Positions 50,812 through 62,577 are shown, counted from the first letter of the stretch. The stretch is DNA of 64,000 bases from Chalara sp. BL73 (GCA_918026815.1 CAKJVC010000003.1:407932-471931); one strand, 5' to 3'. Translations and numbers: made by a program. The notes: generated by a model not told the origin, from the sequence alone.

Positions 50812-52122
50812 ATGGCGCCTGCAACATACAAGACCCCTTCGCAAGCTGAGGTAGACCGTCGCAAGGTATGCTGTACATTTTGCAAGTTTACTTGCTTGGC
50901 TAATCATCGCTGTTCAGATAGTAGGAGTCAATGCGGAGACCGTTACAGATGTATCTTCAAGAGACTATCCCGGAAATTTCCCTGGCGAGGACAATTCGTG
51001 GGACAAAGTATGCGCCCATAGTGTCATACAGGCATAGAGTCACGCTAACTGACCCTCCTATAAGCACAAGTTCAACACTACCTTTGATGTCCAATTCCAC
51101 ACATTATCTGACTACGATGCAACTTTCTCCCTTATTGGCTTGGATGCCTCTGTCGCAAACGCCTTCCGCCGAATTCTAATTGCAGAGATCCCATCGTTAG
51201 CTGTAGAATGGGTCTATGTGAATAACAATACTTCCATTATTCAGGATGAAGTGTTGGCTGCACGCTTGGGTCTTATTCCTTTCAAAGGTGGCAGGGAAGG
51301 CCTTCTCAAGTTCTTGAAATGGTATAAAAAGCCAGAGGAGGGACAAGAGCGTGAAAATGGAATGGATTGGTAAGTTATCATGGGGCTTACTTTTGCGATA
51401 GCAAGACACTAACAGCGTTGCTTAGGAATACCATTGCCTTAGAACTCAAAGTTGAATGTACACGAAATCCAGACGCAGCTAAAGGCGAGAAGGATCCTAC
51501 AAAGAAGTATCATAATACGCATGTTTACGCCAAGGATATCAAGTTCCAGCCTTTTGGACGTCAAGAACAATACTTCAGCGGTGAAGATGCAATTGCCCCT
51601 ACAAATCCAGATATCTTGATTGCAAAACTCCGTCCAGGTCAGGTCATTGATATCCAGATGCATGCGATTAAGGGAATTGGAAGCGATCATGCAAAGTTTT
51701 CTCCTGTAGCAACTGCTTCATATCGTCTATTACCCACGATCGATATCTTAAGACCAATTATTGGCAAGGATGCAGAGAAGTTCTGCAAGTGCTTTCCTAA
51801 GGGTGTAATTGGGCTTGAGCCGGTCACAGAGAAGGAGGTTTTACAGGCAGGTAGTGGATATGAAGGTCATGAAGGAAAAATGAAAGCTGTGGTCTTGGAT
51901 CCTATGAAAGACACAGTCAGCAGAGAGTGCTTAAGGCATGACGAATTCAACAAAAAAGGCGCTGAGAAGGTTAGGCTGGGCAGAGTTCGGGATCACTTCA
52001 TATTCTCTGTCGAGAGTGTGGGTCAGTGGAAGAGTGATGAGCTGTTCCTCGAGTCGGTTGCGCATCTAAAAGCTAAGGCTACGAACTTACGAGCGATGAT
52101 GTCGACTATTCGGGAGAAGTAA
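50812..52122 (+). CDS. RPC40: RNA polymerase I and III subunit RPAC1
   Basis: Alpha-like assembly subunit AC40 shared by Pol I and Pol III. Exons 50812-50865, 50918-51007, 51065-51369 and 51426-52122 give 381 aa. Hallmarks of the alpha-like dimerisation domain are SVANAFRRILIAEIPSLAVE (the archaeal D/alpha motif), NNTSIIQDEVLAARLGLIP, YAKDIKFQPFGRQ, LRPGQVIDIQMHAIKGIG and HAKFSPVATASYRLLP. The C terminus (SDELFLESVAHLKAKATNLR) closes the dimer interface. Introns are 52, 57 and 56 bp. Convergent with UBA3, 251 bp apart. Confidence 0.97.
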
Positions 52123-52373
52123 TTGAATGTACAAAAAATCAAGCATTGCTGGAGTTCTGGGGGAGGCGCTGGATAGCAAATGACTTTTACGACAGGTAGA
52201 CATAAGGAGACCCTTGCAAATCATAGAATAATATGTGACAACCGATTTTGTTGCCATATCTATTTGCTGCCTCCGCAACGTTTCTTGATGTTGCCCAGCC
52301 CCCCAGTGCTCCTGCTAAGTTTGCAAGCTGGATGTTATATACTCCTATCAATGCTCGCTTGAACACGATGCGC

Positions 52374-53970
52374 TTATTGTGGCGTGAACTCTTTGGAAAA
52401 CCTAAGCTTGAATTTGAAGCTGACTGTTCCCAGTGATGGATCTGTAACGCCTATCTCCTCTCCATTCTCCAACAGCGCGCCAATCTCCTTGACCAGGTTA
52501 TGACGTGTCTGTGCCTCGAGACTAGCCGGACTCGAGAAATATAGGGTCTTTCCTGCTCCAGATCTAACTGATGGCTTTTTGAGTTGTGCTTCTGGTCTCT
52601 CAGCCAACGACTCCAAGAACTCTTGCAAGGTTGAATTGGGGTCGACCTCTAGATTTCGCGCAAGATTTCCACAAACGGGGCAGTCGTCTTTCTTCTCATG
52701 CTTGAATGTGTAGGTGTATATACTGTCATTACCACTATACATCATGTAGTTCTCCTCAAAGCCAAGGTTAGGGTTACACGTTGTGGCAAGCTTGAATGCC
52801 TCATTGCAACAGCTAGCAGCAATCACAGCATTGGTGGAAGCTATTGCTGGAATTATGTTCTTCACTACACCTTGAGTAAGAGAGTAAGTAACTCCTTGGA
52901 TCTTGAATTCGTTGGCCCGAGCTAACGCTTTCTGGTACAGCCAGGTAATATGCTCGGGATCGTCATTGTCTAGCTTTGGAAAAGGCCTCTCAGATTCCCA
53001 CGCAATTATATGTGCCCATTCGATGCAGTGTTCTGGTTGTCGCGGGATCGTAGCTAATGTGCAGAGGGGCACAGCCGCTCTTGGGGCATGCATGTCAAGC
53101 TGGCATTCTAGGCAGGAGGATATAGTGGGAAACACAACTCGGGACTGTCCTTTGAATCCTATATCCTTTCTTAGCTATACTCGCTCAATTGACTTCTGAA
53201 TAAGGACCTACCTTCGGTACCACCATCGATCAAGGGCTTGAGGCTCTCCTGATTGCCTTCATCAAACAGGTTGACTAGAGTAGAATTGATCCATCGACGA
53301 GCCTCTATACTGTCTAGTCCGCATACGACAATAGTGAACTGCAAGTAAAATTCGTCGTCTTTGTCTTGGATCTTGCAGTTGTGCGGTGTTATCGTGACAC
53401 CTTTGACTCGCTTCATGACGAACTTAGCAGCAACCTCCGCCTTGGATTTCCCAACGTCGCTCTGCCGAAATAGGAATTGACGATTCAGATTTGAAACATC
53501 AATAGTATCTAATGTAGTTAGCAGTCTGGATACAATCAAGAGCCTGTTGTAGTATTACCCATATCTATAACGTGGATGTGCTTGAATCCAGAAAGTGCTA
53601 AATTCTTCAAGATTTCACAACCAAGACCTCCAGCGCCTCTATAATACAATTAGAAATCCATATATCCCCCAGCTAAATATTAAGGTTGGACGGACTAACA
53701 TGACTCTGTTTTAGTATTAGTAAGAGATGTAGCTTTAGTGAGATAGGTTCAGCGAACAGAATCTTCATTGTATCAAGCACACTAATAGCCTCGTCGCTAG
53801 TATCATAATCAGGATCCGTAAATGGCCCACGCGATTTGCGAATGTTGTCAAGATAGGCCCTGCAGCAATCCATTAGCGTGCGGTCATTGTGGGAGGAAGT
53901 TAGCCTACCATCTTGACTTTTGTAGAGGTAAAGAAGAAGCCTCTTGTTGTATCATGACTGGTTGCGACAT
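52374..53970 (-). CDS. UBA3: NEDD8-activating enzyme E1 catalytic subunit
   Basis: Adenylates NEDD8/Rub1 and passes it to Ubc12 as a heterodimer with Ula1/AppBp1. Reconstructed exons 53909-53970, 53758-53859, 53700-53705, 53559-53638, 53212-53508 and 52374-53158 total 1,332 nt (443 aa). The 6-nt exon AGTCAT sits between AAACAG and GTTAGT and is required to build KIL-VI-GAGGLG, the ATP-binding loop. The 49-bp first intron joins SRW to [15 protein letters not shown], giving the conserved RW-x-YL start. Other motifs: [20 protein letters not shown] (metal and ATP), [21 protein letters not shown], and [18 protein letters not shown] with catalytic Cys215. The C-terminal ubiquitin-fold domain ends [13 protein letters not shown]. 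Simple ORF callers would start at an internal ATG (53873) and lose the ATP loop. Confidence 0.95.
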
Positions 53971-54330
53971 TCTGGTGGTTTTCCAGAATTCAAAGAGAGA
54001 GCTCAAGAGAAGAGGAAGAAGGGACGACCATCAGGCTGGTGAGATCGACAAGGCAAACGAACGAAGTTTCTTATCGCCTTGCATAAGCGCGTTATCATAA
54101 GCGCGTTAGGCGCCGCCTCGCTGCCATTTCTCAGCCTTGCCTCGCTTTCTCTCGCCGTTACAATCTTCATTCGATCAATATAACTTGTTGAATTGTTAAA
54201 ATAGTTCAATGTTCCGAGAAGTCCATCTAGTTTTAAGACGCCAAAATAGGTTATTTCTATCCTCTGGCAATGAGATTTATTGATTCTTTTACCTTAGGGA
54301 GCCCTCCAGTGCTGCCTTGAGGATATCATC
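53971..54330. promoter_or_regulatory. Bidirectional promoter, UBA3 / TEL2
   Basis: 360 bp between divergent starts. It includes the palindrome-like direct words AAGCGCGTTATCATAAGCGCGTTAGGCGC at 54,086-54,114 (two copies of TAAGCGCGTTA), a candidate regulatory element, which I infer only from the repetition. Confidence 0.6.
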
Positions 54331-57300
54331 ATGGAAGGACTTCTCACATCTGTGAGCACTTCATACAAAAGTCCCGGCCAGCAAACCAATGAATTTCTTG
54401 TCAAAGTTCCACAAGATCCCGTATATCCTTCTCAACAGCCATATTCGAAGGCTACAAATCCCGCAGAAGCTCTTGAACTGCTTCGTAATGAGCCCGATTA
54501 TGAGTGTCTCGTTTCCATTCTTCACTATCTAGCTGACGATAGCTCTGGATTCTCTGTCATATCTCCAAGCCCTATTGCAGCTCAACTGGTACATGTTATT
54601 GTTTCAGAGATTGTTCCAACCTATTGGAATGTTTTGCAAACTCAGGATAGCAAACAGACACAAGGAGGAGCTGCATTACAATGCTCCCCCGACGTAGATC
54701 TTCTCTTATCTTGTTTGAGAAGCGTTACTGGCTTAAAAGCCCTGTTATTAAGTCTTAAACAATATATCCAAAGATTTCAGGAGAAAAGGAGCATTGAGTC
54801 ATCTAATGTTCAGGATACCTTGACTTCGCTATTGCAAGTTATTTCTCAGGTTTTGGAAGGACACAAAGCAGTGTCTGTGATCTCAGATAGAATATGGAAT
54901 ACCTCGGACGATGTCTCAAGGCAAAAAGCTTTGTGGAACGAGTTCGTTGGCCTTACTGGCGGTGGCCACATATTGGGAGTATGTGCAGAGGCCGAGGATA
55001 TTGTAAATGATCTCAATAAGACAGTCTCCTCCAATAAACTTTGGATATCAAATGGGAGCCGATATATCAAATGGCTCGCCAGTAATATCTCATATTGGGT
55101 GCGAGTGTTAGATCAAGATGATGAACAAGGCTGGAAATCATGTGCGGCATTATTGAGTAAATCCTTTCGTCTTGGAAACACAGGTATGGATCTATAGATA
55201 CTGGATGCAGGCCGACTTCTAATGGTCAGTAGGAACCATAATCAAGGAGCTCATTACCACATTATTGTTACAAAAGACTGGCTGGTCGACAAGGTTGGAG
55301 AAAGTCATATCCGAACTCCCTGGCTTTGATCAGAAGACTTTTATTTTTGCAACTCTCGATATCGTCTCCAAAGAATACTTGCCGTCAATAGTAACTTCTG
55401 GGGATGATTCAGATTGGTGGAAAACAGATGCCGAGGTTGTTTCTGCTTCTGCAGGACTAATGTATTTGATTCTCGGAAACCAGGAATTGAGGAAGAGCCA
55501 GCTGATAAGCTGGTTAACAGCTTCTTCAGGTGCTGGCTTAGGAGAAGGAATTGCAATTAGGCGGGCAGCTATTGCAGCTTTGTCGGATAATAGAATGGAT
55601 ATCGAAAGTGTTCTAGACAAGAGTTTGCAGCAATTTGGAGATCAATTGTACATTAGACATACTCCTATATTGCAACAAGAAGGTATGGTATTGCCACATA
55701 CCCCAGATTCTACTTATGCTAAGTAAGTTTCCAGTCCATGCTCAAGTTCTTCTTCTATCAGCCGGATATGTGCGTCGGAAAGCTCCATTGCATCTCCTCA
55801 AAATGGTGAGATCTGGTGCTCATCTGAACTTGGTCTCAAACAGGCTGGCTGCGTCATCGCCACGGGCTCGATTTCTGGGAATGATCATTGGGGAGGCATT
55901 GTCCAGTCTTACTGATACAAGTGATAAGAAAATGGACTTTAATATGGAAGAGACGAGCACCTCAGAGGCTAGATGGTACAAAAGCCTGGTAGAGGTATCT
56001 GACACTGTCGGCTCCTTCAATGGGCTCAAATCACCAACCACTGTCAAGATTGTCCATCCAGTGCGGCCACGTAGGAGGCCTCCTATACGAAAGCCTGATA
56101 TTCTACAAGGTACATCGAAGATTGTTGCCATTGAAGAAATCGAGGATGATAGTGAAGAAGAATCGGATAATGAAGACCTGCCTTCATATGCAAAACCCGA
56201 CTCTGATGCTGAAGATTCAGATGAAGACCCTACCATCATCACTCGGAACAAGCCTACGGCTCCGGTGTATATTCGAGATTTGATAAAATACCTCAGAGAC
56301 ACAGAGAACTATGATAAACAAAAGCTGGGACTACAGACCGCCGCGGCACTTATCCGGAGAAAGGCAAATTTTGGTACGGAAGTCAGCTCTCATGCTGAAG
56401 AATTGGCAAGCATTCTTGTCGGCTTGCAAGACAAATACGAACTTGAAAATTTTGTAGAGCTGCGCTCACAAGGGATGATCGCCTTGCTCATAGCGCAACC
56501 CTTAAAGATGGGACAATGGTACTCCAAAACCTTCTTCGACGGCGACTACTCTATCTCACAGCGAGCATCTATCCTCATCACACTCGGTCTAGGAGCTCGA
56601 GAACTAGGTGGATTCGGAGCTGAAGACGAGAGGCTAGGAGTCGCCTCGGCATTTCCATCAAAAACACTTCCAGAAAGCATGCACAAACTCTATGCTCCAA
56701 TGCAAACACCAACTACAACCGCAATCGACAACCTCTCTGCCACGCTCACAAACACCATGATTGCCCCCATGGCTGCCTCGCTAGCTGATAAACTCACCGG
56801 GCCATCTATCCTCAAAGTCCGCACCTTCTCCTCTCGTATGGCAGTCGAGAAGAAGCGCAAAAAGCCCATCGCAAACGCCCTCGCAAAAGTAGTAGCAGAC
56901 GGTTTCTTCTTTCCTCTAAGCGGCCGCTTCTTCATCCACCTCAAAGCCTACGGCGCTTCGCGCTCCAACATCGCATACGAGCCTTACCTCCTCGCCCTCT
57001 TCATCAAAACGCTGTCTTTACTCATCCACGCCTCTGGTCCCTCCACCCTCTCGCTCCCACAAATGACCTCCGAGTTCTGGGACCTTTTACTCAGCCTCAG
57101 GTCGCAAAGTATAGGCGATATCACTGTTGTGGAAGCGTTGCTATTTGGATTCTTAACAATACTGGAGATTAATGAAGATAAGCGGAGGTTGGTCGATGCG
57201 CATGGACGACAGATGCTGGAGACGCAGGAATGGGTTGAGGCAGTGTTTGGACGGGTTTCTGGGGGGAGCGAGGAGGATGATCGGGTGCGGATGCTGGCTG

Positions 57301-57383
57301 CTGGTTGTTTGCTCAGGTTGAGGGAGGTGGTTGAGAAGTATCAGGCTTTGTTGCTAGGTGATCTGGCTAGTTTCCAGAATTGA
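54331..57383 (+). CDS. TEL2: Telomere length regulation protein TEL2
   Basis: HEAT-repeat chaperone of the TTT complex (Tel2-Tti1-Tti2) that stabilises PIKK kinases with Hsp90-R2TP. Exons 54331-55183, 55233-55682 and 55735-57383 give 983 aa. The N-terminal two-thirds is alpha-solenoid (LLLLSAGYVRRKAPLHLLKM). The conserved Telomere_reg-2 block begins YIRDLIKYLRDTENYDKQKLG and continues FVELRSQGMIALLIAQPLKM, then FFIHLKAYG. An acidic linker just before it (about 570-600; SEEESDNED and DAEDSDED) resembles the CK2-phosphorylated DSDD/E motif through which human TELO2 binds PIH1D1. The second intron's true acceptor is TTTCCAG, giving QQE-VHAQVLLLS; nearer AG dinucleotides break the frame. Introns are 49 and 52 bp. 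Confidence 0.93.
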
Positions 57384-58047
57384 AATGGCATAGGCTTGAT
57401 CAGTAGAGAAATTATAAGAGTCGCCAGTTATTCAAGATTTATTCTCGACGAAAGAAGGCCGTGTTTGGCAAGCATTGATTAAAACCCAGCATCCAGAAAG
57501 ATAAGTAAGAAAGGCTTGTTATTTGCGCCAGATAGGGCTGATTCACTTCCTACACCATAGCATGATTGACATGTGTACTGGGGTAATCTGCTGAACATCA
57601 AGACTAGCAAGTCCTGATCTTACTTTATAAATCCGCAAAGCCATTATGTCTACTTTTACTAGGGGCCAGGACATCAAGGATGAATGGAGGTGACGAGCTG
57701 AATGAGAGCAAGTATTGACTTAACGTGCGAGCTACAGAAGTGATGCTCCTGGCCTTTGGCTATCTAATGATCCCAATAGCAAGCAAAATATGCCCAATCG
57801 CCTTCCCCATAGTATAGTACAAGGAGCCCAGATTCCTTCCATGCGCCATCGCTATGTCATATGCCATCGCCAGTAAAAAAAATGTACGGGTATCCTTTGC
57901 GTCGTGCAAATACGATGCGTATTGTACAGAAAGAAAATTAAAGAAATGCAGCGCAGAAAATAGACCGGAAAGTGACTATACTTTCGGGGCCACATCATCG
58001 ACCATCACAAATATCTCCCCAATCCTTGATATGATAAGTTGCTGCGC
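57384..58047. other. Convergent intergenic region
   Basis: 3' flanks of TEL2 (plus) and the kinase gene (minus). AT-rich. No coding, repeat or RNA signal seen. Confidence 0.6.
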
Positions 58048-60971
58048 CTAAGCAGCGGTAGCAGATATCTTCGTGGCACTGCCGCCGTCATCCTTTTCCT
58101 TTGGGTCCTTGATATCAGTCTGACCGGCTTGGTTGCTACTCTTCTTCTTAATTTTCTTCTTGCGAGCGGGGACAATCTGATCTCGGACCTGAGGTGACTG
58201 ACGAAGGAGGTTGTGCCACGCCAATTGCTCTTCAAAAGACTCAAGCATACGCTCCATCTCAGCCTTAATCTCCTCAGACGAAGCAACTCCAGACATAACT
58301 CTTTGTGATGGTGGAGCGACTAATGGTGGTCCGTCAGCTATTGTGTAGACGAGCTCGGCTGGCCGTTGGCTGCTAGTCCCATTGGGACGAGGAGGTGGGC
58401 CCATGGTCAAGAGCTCGCTATCAGAGACTCCGTCAGTCCCTCCATTATCACCAGTACTATAGCCCGTATTCTCAGCCTCCGAGGTGTTGGCCGTAGAACT
58501 GTAGCCGTCGATTTCCGAAATGTCGTACTGAACTTCGCTAAAGGTAGAGGTAGCCTTCATACCAATGTAGTCCTGCATATGAAGTTTACCAGATTGAGTG
58601 TCTGCAACAGAGGTAGCACTCTCGCCAACGGTAGCAGATGAGCTCGCCCCTTGGAGTTGGTCAGACTGAATGCCTGGGAGTGGCGTAAAATCGCTGCTAA
58701 TATAAATAGAAGGCTCGCGGTGGTTTGAAGTTGGATGTGGCTGGTAAAGAGATGCATGTCTTTCGAGTTCAAAGGGATTATTGGACGCCGAGGTCGCAGC
58801 ATCACTAACAGCTGAAGAAGCCGTAGACGGGCGACCGAAGTCTTCTGCGTTGTAAGCCTCATCCATATCAATTAGTCCATCCATATCTAGTCCACCCATG
58901 TCTAAATCAATTAAAGAGCTACGTTCTGCAACAACTGTAACAGCTGCAACAGCTGGAACAGCTGGTTCACTAGCTAAGTCTAGATTGATGAGGGACGATC
59001 TGTCGTTCTCAGCTGTAGTTGAGATTGCAAGATTACTAAATTGAGGAACTGGTTCGGTAGTGTGGTGAGTAAGCTTTGGACGACCGCCAGATCCAGGTGT
59101 GACGGCTGGACGGGGCAACTCAAATATGCCTGGGAAGCGCGAAAGCTCCGGGTCAGCAGATGCAGGGGGTGCCATGCTGGGGAATTTCCAATCCTGGGTA
59201 CGACGATTGTCTTTGGCATCAGCTGGATCGCTGTGGGCAGGACGACTAAAGTCTTGGAATGCTGAGCCGTTTCCAATATTGCTAGTTTGTTGAACATGAT
59301 CGCCAGCTCTGATGGTATCCATATTATGGAAACTTGAAAGACCGGTGTCGGAATCGTGGCCACCGAGGTCGATCATAGTGTCCTTGATTGAGGTTTGAGT
59401 CGAATCGTCCCTCAAAGGCAGATCAGAGGTAGATGACTGAGCCATATTTCTGCCTCCATACTGATTGCGGCTGTTGTCTTCATAGTTAGATAAGGTGTTT
59501 GGGTCGAAGATTTTCTCAAGCGGTTGGGTGGGTAGGCGCGACAAGGCTTCAGGAGGAGGTCTGCGCCGAGATGACTTTTGAACCTGAGGCTTTGACTGAC
59601 GAGGTAACTCTTGTGAATACCCGTTGCTCAACTCCACAGCAGAACCATAAGCTTCATACAATTCTTGTACAGAGCCTTCTTTTGAAAATCCTTGATCAAA
59701 CTTCGCGGTCGTGCTGAAATTCCATTCATCGTCAGGTTGAGGGAATGAGTTGTCAGACGACGGGCCTTGAGCACCACCAGCCATGAAAAGTGACTTTCGA
59801 CTTCCGCCACGATCCTCCCATACCGAAAAGGCTCGGACAAGATGAACCAGAGACTCAGTTGGGTACTGCTCGCTGCTTCTATAGATGTATGGATGTTGCT
59901 GAACGTCTTCAATGGTTGGTCGTGCGCTTGGTTGTTCCTCCAAACAGAATGCCACAAGATTTCTCAGATTGCCGGAATAGTTTCCACCTTCGAGTCTTGG
60001 AACGTGATTCTTCAGATTGGATTTCAAAGCATCATATGAAATGATGCCCTTTGCTACGTTTGGCGGTAGTCCCGTCGCGATCTCAAAACCATCGACCCAA
60101 AGGCCCAGATGTCAATTTCTTTGCCATAGCTAGGGGTATTGGTGAACAATTCGGGAGCCATCCAGTGCGGTGTACCGACAACAGTTGATCTCTTGTCAAT
60201 TTTAGTTTCAATAATGCCAGCCACACCAAAGTCGCAAAGTTGCACATCGCCCTTTTCAGTAATAAGAACATTCGCACCTTCAGTGCTATCAGCTACATGG
60301 ACAAAGACGGAACAAACAAACTTACATTTGATATCTCTATGGATGATGCCGGCTTGGTGTACCCACTTGAGGGCTTCAGCCACTTCACGGAGTATGGGGA
60401 TAATCCATTTCTCTTGCAGGCCACCAGGAGCAGTAGGTTTCATCTATGCTATCGTTAGCACGAGGAAGTCATTAATGGGCCACGAGAGGAGTAAGGGTTT
60501 ACAAGGGTTGCAATGCTTCCCCGCCACAGTATTCCGTTATCATCCACATTGCTTGCCCAACGGGGAGAGCCTCAATAACATGGTTGATATTTCTCGCTCG
60601 GCTCTCGCTCAGAAGCTTCAACGCATTGACCTCTTTGAGAAATTCACTATAGGAGTTGGCCTGGCGAGGATTGATGGTATCGCTCTCATCGATGTCGATA
60701 ATCTTGACCGCAACAGTATCTCCAGTTGCCATATCTCGCCTGAGTTCACAAGGTTAGTGATATAGCACGTGATGAAGGCAAGATCAGCCTACCCTTTATA
60801 GACTCGACCGAAGCTTCCCTTGCCGATGAGTTCCTTGAGAACATATTTGGGAGGGTCCTTGCCTGCCTTCCTACAGATCTCTAGAACTGTGGTTTGCATC
60901 TTTTTGGCATCTTCAACAGCTTTTGTTTTGATGGAGGTGAACTCCGATTGTCGTACCAGCAGCCTTTCCAT
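58048..60971 (-). pseudogene. Germinal-centre kinase (Kic1/Nak1/POD-6 group) with two frameshifts
   Basis: Ste20/GCK-type kinase of the RAM/MOR morphogenesis network, which controls polarity upstream of an NDR kinase (COT1/Orb6). Exons 60793-60971, 60503-60739, 60326-60443 and 58048-60277 encode about 921 aa if frame is kept. Motifs: ELIGKGSFGRVYKG, VAVKIIDID, HRDIKCANVL, LCDFGVAG, GTPHWMAPELF and DIWAFGSMV. Two single-base deletions break the kinase domain: GGGG at 60519-60522, where five G would give EYCGGGSIATL, and TTTT at 60085-60088, where five T would give MVFEIATGLPPNV. All other splice sites, domains and the long Ser/Gln/Asp-rich C-terminal region remain intact. Assembly error in homopolymers is therefore as likely as a recent loss of function. 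Group assignment rests on the N-terminal extension (MERLLVRQSEF, VLEICRKAGKDPPKYVL). Confidence 0.85.
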
Positions 60972-61707
60972 AACTACAAGCCTAGGAACACCCCTCTTTC
61001 CTGTGGAGAGGGAGATGGTCCTGAAAAGGTATCTGGCCTTGACTGAGCGGGAGTTTGCTGCTCACAAGAAGAGCGATGCTCTATACCTGGAACAATTCGA
61101 TGTTTGTGTAGGGGGTAATCTCCTTCACACGGATAGAAAGATCCAGTCACGGCTGAGAATTCGCCTAGGCAAGGAGGGAGCCAACTGTTGGAGGTGAGAC
61201 TAAGATCCGTGCGCAGCTGGTCTGCACGGGATCTTGAAGCCTGAGACGGATAATCTGCAGCCTTAGGCGCCAACTTTTATGTTAAGTCAACAAGGTTACA
61301 ACTACCAAGTGTCGAGAGAAACCACAGTAGGCTAGGGACAAGGGACGAATGCAGTTTCTAATTACTTACAAAGTACTGAGGATGTGGTCGCTCGATCCGT
61401 GGATATCTGCCTGACTGTTGCCGTCGTAAAATAGGCTTTTCCCTATCAGCACGGACACATCATTTAATGTATTGCCAGTCATGGTGCATTCGAACCGGGA
61501 TCTTAGGATAACAGTAGTAGAGTCAAAGGAAGACGTACCGATACGTTCAGTTGTGTGTTTGCCTAGGCCTTTATTAGCGTCAGGTAAAACGTCACCACTC
61601 CTGGTGTGTCATATCGCTGTGCGTTTCTTCGCTGGGATTTCTTATTCGGAAACTTACTTGAGGGACTACTTTCCTCACGGGAGGAGTCGGTATTGGTGCT
61701 GGTGCTC

Positions 61708-61737
<30 letters not shown>
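61708..61737. repeat. (GCTCCT)5 hexanucleotide repeat
   Basis: Five perfect tandem copies. If transcribed and translated from the minus strand it would encode (QE)n, (RS)n or (GA)n depending on frame. Confidence 0.9.
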
Positions 61738-61738
<1 letters not shown>

Positions 61739-62483
61739 ATCTCCCTTGTTCTATGTTTCAGTCAGCACAATCCATCATTAATGCGTTCTTCCCATCGAGC
61801 AGATGGCTTGTTTCCAGTGGACTTCTATCTCATACTCCGTCTAATCAAGCTGTCTTTTCATACATTGAGTGTCCAAGAAGGCCTTGTGTATTAAAACTAG
61901 AGGATACCTCCCCGAAAAGGTCACACTCTAGTCTATGCTTCTCTGTATCCATGCGATTCTCGATGTATTGGATTCAATGAGACATATGAAGTAACTACAT
62001 ACCTCCGTCTCCTTGCCGTCTTCTGAGTCGGATTCGATGGCAAAACGGCCAGATGTTGAAGGGATTGCTGGTAAAACTCCTTCTTTCTTCTCTATTTTGA
62101 AAAGCCTACAAAGTCTCTTCATTTCAATAGGAGCATTGGCAGAGGCGATGGCGACGGTGTGATAGATGGTGGTGATGAGGATTGGTCTACAAAGTATTCA
62201 TGTCTATTGACGCACAAGTTCGCTCTTGAAAGTGATCGGTCTATATTGGGCTTAAAGGTGACGATTGGGCTATTTGTGAGCAGGTTAGCAGACTAGCTTA
62301 TAACATACGCTCAAGACTAGCCAAAAATTAACTAGGGATTGCTCATGAACCCAATTCTTCTATTTCGCTATTTCGCATAAGCCAGTGGTTCGGTTTGATT
62401 TAAGTATTCACAAAAGTCACCTTGGCGATGGAGTACCAATTGTTAAAAATTGTACTAACTCCAATCTGCGTTCAAGTCAAGTC

Positions 62484-62506
62484 CTACTACTACTACTACT
62501 ACTACT
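62484..62506. repeat. (CTA)7 trinucleotide repeat
   Basis: Seven perfect CTA units plus CT in non-coding DNA between the kinase-side region and the small locus at 62,578. Confidence 0.9.
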
Positions 62507-62577
62507 GAAAAATATTGTGTTCATAGTAGCCACACTGGCATAAGCTGCAGGCTGGAAGTTTAAGGAAGCATAGGTCT

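Larger units (their letters stand above)
60972..62577. other. Unresolved region upstream of the kinase gene
   Basis: A multi-exon minus-strand gene may hide here. The ATG at 62122 opens 40 codons (KRLCRLFKIEKKEG, SESDSEDGKETE-like) ending exactly at a GAG|GTATGT donor at 62003. Further open minus-strand segments cover the hexamer repeat (61,620-61,760) and 61,385-61,560 (TTERIGTSSFDSTTVIL). A 99-codon frame (60,974-61,273) stops three bases before the kinase ATG. I could not join these pieces with consistent phase, so no gene model is given. Confidence 0.35.

Noticed and set aside
53673..53873. UBA3 start at the internal ATG 53873 (MDCCRAYL)
   Set aside because: It reads the end of an intron; splicing at CTGCAG joins the upstream exon to give the family-conserved RWAYL start.
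61480..61510. tRNA-like B box (GGTTCGAATGC) on the minus strand
   Set aside because: The five bases on either side of the T-loop-like word do not pair, and no A box or acceptor stem is present at the right distance.
61606..61980. Plus-strand ORF containing an APAPAPAP stretch
   Set aside because: The repeat is the hexamer microsatellite read in one of its open frames; nothing else in the frame looks conserved.
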